Shown: one piece after another, positions 39,400 through 43,945 of the stretch
Position numbering within the stretch: position 1 is the first letter of the stretch
How the letters are laid out: every line of letters begins with the position of its first letter
DNA from: an uncultured Allobosea sp.
GTDB lineage: Bacteria; Pseudomonadota; Alphaproteobacteria; Rhizobiales; Beijerinckiaceae
Direction of reading: 5' to 3'
DNA length: 43,945 nucleotides
Assembly: GCF_945957345.1 (NCBI RefSeq)
Contig: NZ_CAMFKW010000045.1
Coordinates: 1 to 43,945 of the forward strand
Translations under genes and position numbers: made by a program
The notes under the pieces: generated by a model
What the model was told of the DNA's origin: nothing
The model's input: only the letters and a program-made list of their open reading frames with translations
The model's database searches: none

Positions 39400-40625
39400 G
39401 CGTGCGCGACAAACTGCTCGAACGGTTCCTGCGCTATGTCGCGATCGAGAGCCAGAGCGACATGAAGGCGACGAGCCTGCCGAGCACGCCCGGCCAGCAA
39501 GTTCTGGCTGAATTGCTCGCGGAGGAGCTGCGCGCGCTCGGGCTGGAGAATGTCGTCATCGACGACCATGCCACGGTGACGGCGCTGAAGCGCGGCACGA
39601 AGCCGGGCGCGCCGCGTATCGGCTTCATCGCCCATGTCGATACGGTCGATGTCGGCCTGTCGCCGGTGATCAAGCCGCAGCTGCTGCGCTTCGCGGGCGA
39701 GGATCTCTGCCTCAATGCGGAGAAGGACATCTGGCTGCGCGTCGCCGAGCATCCGGAGATCGCTCCCTACAAGGGCAGTTCGATCGTCTTCAGCGACGGT
39801 ACCAGCGTGCTCGGCGCCGACAACAAGGCGGCCGTCGCGATCGTGATGACGCTGCTGGCGGAGTTGCGTCTCGAGGACCAGCATGGCGACATCCTCGTCG
39901 CCTTCGTACCGGACGAGGAGATCGGCCTGCGCGGCGCCAAGGCGCTCGACCTCGCCCGGTTCGATTGCGATTTCGCCTACACGATCGACAGTTGCGAGGT
40001 CGGCGAGGTCGTCTGGGAGAATTTCAACGCTGCCATGGCCGAGATCGTCTTCACCGGCGTCACCGCCCACCCGATGTCGGCCAAGGGCGTGCTGGTGAAC
40101 CCGCTGATGATGGCGCAGGATTTCATGGCAGCCTTCGACCGGGCGCAGACACCGGAACATACGGAGGGGCGCGAGGGCTACACTTGGTTCCTCGAACTCG
40201 TCGCCACGCCGGCGGAGGCGGTGCTCAGGGCCAATATCCGCGACTTCGACAAGGCGTCCTTCGCTGCGCGCAAGCGCCGGATCGGTGAGGTCGCGGCCGA
40301 GATCGCCCGGCGCTACCCGACCGGGCGCGTCAGGTCGGAGGTGGCGGACGTCTACGGCAATATCGCCGACAGCCTGGGCGAGGACCGGCGCTCCGTCGAT
40401 CTGCTGATGGCGGTGCTGGCTGAATTGCAGATCGCGCCGAAGCAGATTCCGATGCGCGGCGGCACGGATGGAGCGGCGCTCTCGGCGCGCGGGCTGCCGA
40501 CGCCGAACTTCTTCACCGGCGCACATAATTTCCACTCGCGCTTCGAGTTCCTGCCGCTGCCGGCTTTCGAGACCTCCTACGAGGTCGCGCGGCGGATCTG
40601 CCTGCTGGCGGGTCAGGAGGGCTAG
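39396..40625 (+). CDS. pepT: Peptidase T (tripeptide aminopeptidase)
   Basis: 409-residue M20-family zinc peptidase. Family motifs: IAHVDTVD (first metal His and the catalytic Asp), SVLGADNKAAVAIVMTLLAEL (bridging Asp), VPDEEIGLRGAKALDL (catalytic and metal Glu), YTIDSCEVGEVVWENF, the dimerisation-domain AHPMSAKG, and the last metal His in GAHNFHSRFEFLPL. PepT removes N-terminal residues from tripeptides. Length is standard. It is coupled by ATGA overlap to the BKACE gene, an odd pair that may mean the enzyme acts on an amidated or amino-acyl intermediate rather than on general peptides. Confidence 0.92.
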   Translation: MSVRDKLLERFLRYVAIESQSDMKATSLPSTPGQQVLAELLAEELRALGLENVVIDDHATVTALKRGTKPGAPRIGFIAHVDTVDVGLSPVIKPQLLRFAGEDLCLNAEKDIWLRVAEHPEIAPYKGSSIVFSDGTSVLGADNKAAVAIVMTLLAELRLEDQHGDILVAFVPDEEIGLRGAKALDLARFDCDFAYTIDSCEVGEVVWENFNAAMAEIVFTGVTAHPMSAKGVLVNPLMMAQDFMAAFDRAQTPEHTEGREGYTWFLELVATPAEAVLRANIRDFDKASFAARKRRIGEVAAEIARRYPTGRVRSEVADVYGNIADSLGEDRRSVDLLMAVLAELQIAPKQIPMRGGTDGAALSARGLPTPNFFTGAHNFHSRFEFLPLPAFETSYEVARRICLLAGQEG

Positions 40626-40700
40626 CGCGGCTTGTCGCATTGGCGCCGGGCGAACCGGCACCTACATGAGGTGGGCAGGAACAGCGAAAGCGCCATACGC

Positions 40701-42062
40701 ATGTCCGAACGCGACGCCGAAGCCAACCGATTCTCTGCCCGCGCGGCGCGCTATGCTCGCGTCGGCGCCAATGTCGGCGGCGTAGCGGCCCGGATCGCGG
40801 GTGCGCGGCTCTTCGGCGTCGAGGGGCGCGACGCCACCAACGCCGAAGCCCTGGCCAAGGCGCTGGGCGGGTTGAAGGGCCCGATCATGAAGGTGGCGCA
40901 GCTCGTTGCCACCATTCCCGATGTCGTGCCGCCTGAATACGCCGCCGAATTGCAGAAGCTGCAATCGCAGGCGCCGCCGATGGGCGCGGCCTTCGTCAAG
41001 CGGCGGATGATGGCCGAGCTCGGCGCCAGCTGGCGCGAGCGCTTCGGCGAGTTCGATCTGAAGCCGGCTGCGGCGGCCTCCTTGGGGCAAGTCCATCGCG
41101 CGACGACGCTGGACGGCGCGGCGCTGGCCTGCAAGCTGCAATATCCCGACATGGAATCGGCCGTCGAGGCCGATATCGCGCAGCTCGAGGTGCTGTTCTC
41201 GCTGCACCGGCGCATGGGCGCGGTGATCGATACTACCGAGATCGCCAAGGAGATCGGCGCCCGCGTCCGCGAGGAGCTCGACTACCGGCGCGAGGCGAAG
41301 CATGCCGCGCTCTATCAGGCGATCCTGTCGGATACGCCGGAAGTGCGCGTGCCGGCGCTGGAGCCCGCGCTATCGACCCGGCGGCTCCTGACCATGCATT
41401 GGCTGGAGGGCAGCCCGATCCTCTCGCACAAGCAGGACGGGCAGGCGGTGCGCGACCGGATCTCGACCGCGATGTTCAAGGCGTGGTGGCGACCGTTCAG
41501 CCACCACGGCGTCATCCATGGCGATCCGCATCTCGGGAACTACACGGTGTTCGCTGAGGGCGGCGAGCCGCAGGGAATCAACCTGCTGGACTATGGCTGT
41601 ATCCGCATCTTCCCGGAGAGCTTCGTGGGCGGCGTGGTCGATCTCTACAAGGGCCTGCGCGACGGCGAGGAGGCCCGCGTCGTCCATGCCTACGAGACCT
41701 GGGGCTTCAAGGGCCTGACCAAAGACCTCGTCGACACCCTGAACATCTGGGCACGCTTCATCTACGGGCCGCTGCTGGAAGACCGGGTGAGGCGCATCGC
41801 CGAGGATGTCAGCCCGGCCGAATACGGGCGCAAACAGGCGTTCCAGGTGCATCAGGCGCTGAAGGCGCGCGGGCCTGTGACGGTGCCGCGCGAGTTCGTC
41901 TTCATGGACCGCGCCGCGATCGGGCTCGGCGGCGTCTTCCTGCATCTCGACACCGAATTGAATTTCCACCAGCTGTTCGAGGCGGAGATCGAGGGCTTTT
42001 CGGTGGAGCGCGTCGCGCAGCGGCAGAGCGCGGCATTGGTTGCGGCGGGTTTGAAACACTAG
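40701..42062 (+). CDS. ABC1/UbiB family protein kinase-like protein
   Basis: 453-residue atypical kinase of the ABC1/ADCK/UbiB group. Seen: the KxGQ-like motif as KVAQLVATIPDVVPPEYAAELQKLQSQAPP (Gly replaced by Ala), the Ala-rich nucleotide loop AAAASLGQVHRA, the ion-pair lysine in ALACKLQYP, EELDYRREAKHAAL, catalytic HGDPHLGNY and metal-binding LLDYGC. Such proteins support ubiquinone synthesis or lipid handling as ATPases. The ATG at 40701 is chosen because homology starts there; the longer frame to 40632 is less likely. No hydrophobic C-terminal anchor is seen, unlike classical UbiB. It is 75 bases from pepT and convergent with the small Gly-rich ORF. Confidence 0.88.
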   Translation: MSERDAEANRFSARAARYARVGANVGGVAARIAGARLFGVEGRDATNAEALAKALGGLKGPIMKVAQLVATIPDVVPPEYAAELQKLQSQAPPMGAAFVKRRMMAELGASWRERFGEFDLKPAAAASLGQVHRATTLDGAALACKLQYPDMESAVEADIAQLEVLFSLHRRMGAVIDTTEIAKEIGARVREELDYRREAKHAALYQAILSDTPEVRVPALEPALSTRRLLTMHWLEGSPILSHKQDGQAVRDRISTAMFKAWWRPFSHHGVIHGDPHLGNYTVFAEGGEPQGINLLDYGCIRIFPESFVGGVVDLYKGLRDGEEARVVHAYETWGFKGLTKDLVDTLNIWARFIYGPLLEDRVRRIAEDVSPAEYGRKQAFQVHQALKARGPVTVPREFVFMDRAAIGLGGVFLHLDTELNFHQLFEAEIEGFSVERVAQRQSAALVAAGLKH

Positions 42063-42073
42063 CCTCGCAGGGC

Positions 42074-42292
42074 TCAGTCGCTCCCGCCGCCGCAATCGCC
42101 GCCGCCGTCGTCGCCGAAGCTTCCGCTTCCTCCGTCACCGCCGCCGGATGTGCGGCGCCAAGCGGCGATATCCTCGTCGTCGCGCTTCGTCTGTTCTCGC
42201 GCTTCGGCAAACCAGCGCTTCGCCTTCTCGCGCAGGGCAGGGTCGAGGTCCAGGAGACGGCCCTTCGCGATTGGCTTCCTGCGACCGTCCAT
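42074..42292 (-). CDS. Small hypothetical protein with Gly/Asp-rich tail
   Basis: 72-residue ORF, MDGRRKPIAKGRLLDLDPALREKAKRW, with a charged helix (FAEAREQTKRDDEDIAAWRR) and a C-terminal tail of Gly, Ser and Asp with one Cys (SFGDDGGGDCGGGSD). AAGGACGGAG precedes the ATG at 42292. I recognise no family; similar Gly-rich tails are seen in small alphaproteobacterial proteins of unknown role. The stop is 11 bases from the convergent ABC1 gene. Confidence 0.55.
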   Translation of the reverse strand: MDGRRKPIAKGRLLDLDPALREKAKRWFAEAREQTKRDDEDIAAWRRTSGGGDGGSGSFGDDGGGDCGGGSD

Positions 42293-42415
42293 CGCTCCGT
42301 CCTTTCGCGGATTCAAGGATAGACGAATCTTGGGGCAGCGCTCAGCCTTTGCCTGTGGGCGTTAAGGGCCTCTGAAATCGAACGAGAAAAGAGAATTCCT
42401 TTCTATTTAAATCGA

Positions 42416-42444
42416 TTGAATTGCTTCATTCCATTCGCTAGACG
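42416..42444 (+). promoter_or_regulatory. Possible promoter for coxIV-pntAA
   Basis: In an AT-rich patch unlike its surroundings: TTGAAT (42416-42421), a 17-bp spacer and TAGACG (42439-42444), about 117 bases upstream of the first gene. Matches are partial, so this is tentative. The rest of the 269-base gap (42293-42561) shows no gene. Confidence 0.4.
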
Positions 42445-42561
42445 GTGGCTATGGGGCGCTGCGACGCAAAGCTCCACGGTTGCGGCGCGCTGCTGCGTTG
42501 CCCGTGCGTCGCGGGTGCGCTACAGGCTTAAAGAGACTGTGTCTTTTTCAGGATTGAGACC

Positions 42562-42846
42562 ATGGCCGACCACGCCCATTCCGCCGACACTCCCGCGATG
42601 GATTATGCCGAGCATGAGCGGACCTATGTCGGCTTCATTCATTTCGCCGAGGTTGGGACGGTCGCCTGTCTTGCCATCGTCGCGGCGCTCGCCGTCGGTG
42701 GCACGAAGCATGCCTGGGGCACGGCGCTGATCGGCACGCTGCTCGCCGTCCTCGGCACGGGCGTCGGCATTGCCGCCCCCTCGATCGGCTGGCGCGCGCC
42801 TCTCGTCTCGCTCGTCCTGATGCTTCTCGCGCTGCTCCTGCTCTGA
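42562..42846 (+). CDS. aa3-type cytochrome c oxidase subunit IV-like protein
   Basis: 94-residue protein of the bacterial aa3-type cytochrome oxidase subunit IV family. The signature MDYAEHERTYVGFIHFAEVGTVACLAIVAALA is present at about residues 13-45, followed by two more hydrophobic segments to the C-terminus (GTALIGTLLAVLGTGVGIAA; PLVSLVLMLLALLLL). It is longer and more hydrophobic than the classical 50-residue Paracoccus subunit, so it has three helices. It sits directly before pntAA, 37 bases away, as in many Hyphomicrobiales, so a role in oxidase assembly or in the transhydrogenase membrane complex are both open. Confidence 0.83.
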   Translation: MADHAHSADTPAMDYAEHERTYVGFIHFAEVGTVACLAIVAALAVGGTKHAWGTALIGTLLAVLGTGVGIAAPSIGWRAPLVSLVLMLLALLLL

Positions 42847-42883
42847 CCGTCTCCCCATAACGCCGGAAAGGCCTGCCCCCGCC

Positions 42884-43945
42884 ATGCGCATTGCTGTCCC
42901 AGCCGAAACGCAAGGGGCGGAAACCCGCGTCGCAACGACGCCGGAGACCGTCCGCAAGTTCAAGGGCCTCGGTGCCGAGGTCGTGGTCGAGGCAGGGGCG
43001 GGTAAAGCCTCCGGCATCCTCGATACGGATTATGAGGCAGCGGGGGCAACGATCGCGAAAACGGCGGCGGAAGCGCTCGCCGGCGCGAACATTGTGCTGA
43101 AGGTGCGCCGTCCGGGCGAGGGCGAGATCGCCGGCCTGCCGGCCGGCGCCCTCGTCGTCGCGACGATGGACCCCTATGGCAACGAGGCGCAGGTCCAGGC
43201 CCTGGCCAAGGCCAATGTCGCCGCCTTCGCCATGGAGTTCATGCCGCGCATCACCCGCGCGCAGGTGATGGACGTCCTCTCCTCGCAGGCCAATCTCGCC
43301 GGCTATCGCGCCGTGATCGACGGCGCTGCCGAATATGGCCGGGCATTGCCGATGATGATGACGGCGGCGGGCACGGTCCCGGCCGCGAAGATCTTCATCA
43401 TGGGCGTCGGCGTCGCCGGCCTGCAGGCTATCGCGACCGCGCGCCGCCTCGGCGCCATCGTGACCGCGACCGACGTGCGCCCCGCCACCAAGGAGCAGGT
43501 CGAATCGCTCGGCGCCAAGTTCCTCGCCGTCGAGGACGAGGAGTTCAAGCAGGCGCAGACCGCCGGCGGCTACGCCAAGGAGATGTCCAAGGAATACCAG
43601 GCGAAGCAGGCGGAATTGACCGCCAGCCATATCGCCAAGCAGGATATCGTCATCACGACTGCGCTGATCCCGGGGCGGCCTGCGCCGAAGCTGATCTCGG
43701 CGGCTATGGTCGAGAGCATGAAGCCCGGCTCCGTGATCGTCGACCTTGCGGTCGAGCGCGGCGGCAATTGCGAGCTGGCCAAGGCGGGTGAGGTCGTGAC
43801 GACCGATAACGGCGTCAAGATCGTCGGTCATCTCAACGTGCCCGGCCGTCTCGCGGCAACCTCGTCGGCACTCTATGCCAAGAACCTCTACGCCTTCGTC
43901 GAGACGCTGATCGACAAGGCCGAGAAGAAGCTCGCGGTGAACTGG
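42884..43945 (+). CDS. pntAA: NAD(P) transhydrogenase subunit alpha (3' end outside window)
   Basis: 354 residues of the Re/Si-specific NAD(P)+ transhydrogenase alpha part 1, cut by the right edge with no stop codon. Seen: the N-terminal MRIAVPAETQGAETRVATTPETVRKF, the NAD(H)-binding region with IFIMGVGVAGLQAIATARRLGAIVTATDVRP, and GGYAKEMSKEYQAKQAELTASHIAKQDIVITTALIPGRPAPKLI, VDLAVERGGNCE and VKIVGHLNVPGRLAATSSALYAKNL. This is domain I of the proton-pumping transhydrogenase that makes NADPH. A split PntAA of about 380 residues is usual in alphaproteobacteria, so only a short end is missing. The membrane subunits would follow. Confidence 0.96.
   Translation, partial: MRIAVPAETQGAETRVATTPETVRKFKGLGAEVVVEAGAGKASGILDTDYEAAGATIAKTAAEALAGANIVLKVRRPGEGEIAGLPAGALVVATMDPYGNEAQVQALAKANVAAFAMEFMPRITRAQVMDVLSSQANLAGYRAVIDGAAEYGRALPMMMTAAGTVPAAKIFIMGVGVAGLQAIATARRLGAIVTATDVRPATKEQVESLGAKFLAVEDEEFKQAQTAGGYAKEMSKEYQAKQAELTASHIAKQDIVITTALIPGRPAPKLISAAMVESMKPGSVIVDLAVERGGNCELAKAGEVVTTDNGVKIVGHLNVPGRLAATSSALYAKNLYAFVETLIDKAEKKLAVNW

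Overview
The window is high-GC chromosomal DNA from an alphaproteobacterium, most likely a member of the Hyphomicrobiales close to Bosea. This is an inference. It rests on an aa3-type cytochrome oxidase subunit IV gene directly upstream of pntAA, an RpiR-type iol regulator with an IolR-like palindrome, a GGAAC-N16-CGTT (EcfG general-stress) promoter, a TTAA-N7-TTAA (CtrA-type) site, a fused IolC-DUF2090 protein, and dispersed hairpin repeats. No rRNA, tRNA, CRISPR array, phage or insertion sequence was recognised.

Layout. 1-5.3 kb: a 5'-truncated SDR, a MAPEG membrane protein, an L-lactate permease reduced to its two ends by an in-frame internal deletion, lpdA with a strong terminator, a SAM methyltransferase and folD. 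5.4-8.8 kb: a tight three-gene cassette (cytosine-deaminase-like amidohydrolase, FAD-linked oxidase, flavodoxin-fold NAD(P)H oxidoreductase). It is followed by a triple Pho-box-like element, a MarR regulator and a DMT exporter. 10.4-14.6 kb: a nested palindromic repeat region, then kup, ispG and a His-rich Fur/Zur regulator, all on the minus strand. 14.7-22.1 kb: 3-hydroxybutyrate dehydrogenase overlapping a patatin lipase, a DUF3830 protein, a YbaL/Kef-type antiporter, a PHA-granule-system protein, a DUF1232 protein, a stress-promoter-driven DUF883/ElaB-like membrane protein and two small lipoproteins.

22.2-28.7 kb: the myo-inositol operon iolC(-DUF2090)-iolD-iolE-iolB, preceded by its RpiR-family regulator. 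Two half-turn-phased palindromes lie in the iolC promoter. The kinase is fused to the DUF2090 domain thought to supply the aldolase step; iolG and iolA are not in the window.

28.8-40.6 kb looks like an uptake and activation region for an unknown carboxylic acid: a REPIN-like element, an SDR, a TRAP transporter (DctP plus fused DctQM), and divergently an overlapping operon of an IclR regulator, an acyl-CoA ligase and a tandem-PPC-domain protein. A second acyl-CoA ligase is divergent from an overlapping BKACE (DUF849) plus peptidase T pair. 40.7-43.9 kb: an ABC1/UbiB-like kinase, a Gly-rich small ORF, the cox subunit IV gene and pntAA, which runs off the end.

The parts most worth a second look are the internally deleted permease, the Pho-box array, the EcfG-driven two-motif membrane protein, the asymmetric tandem PPC protein in a CoA-ligase operon, and the REPIN-like elements whose paired hairpins differ by compensated base changes.
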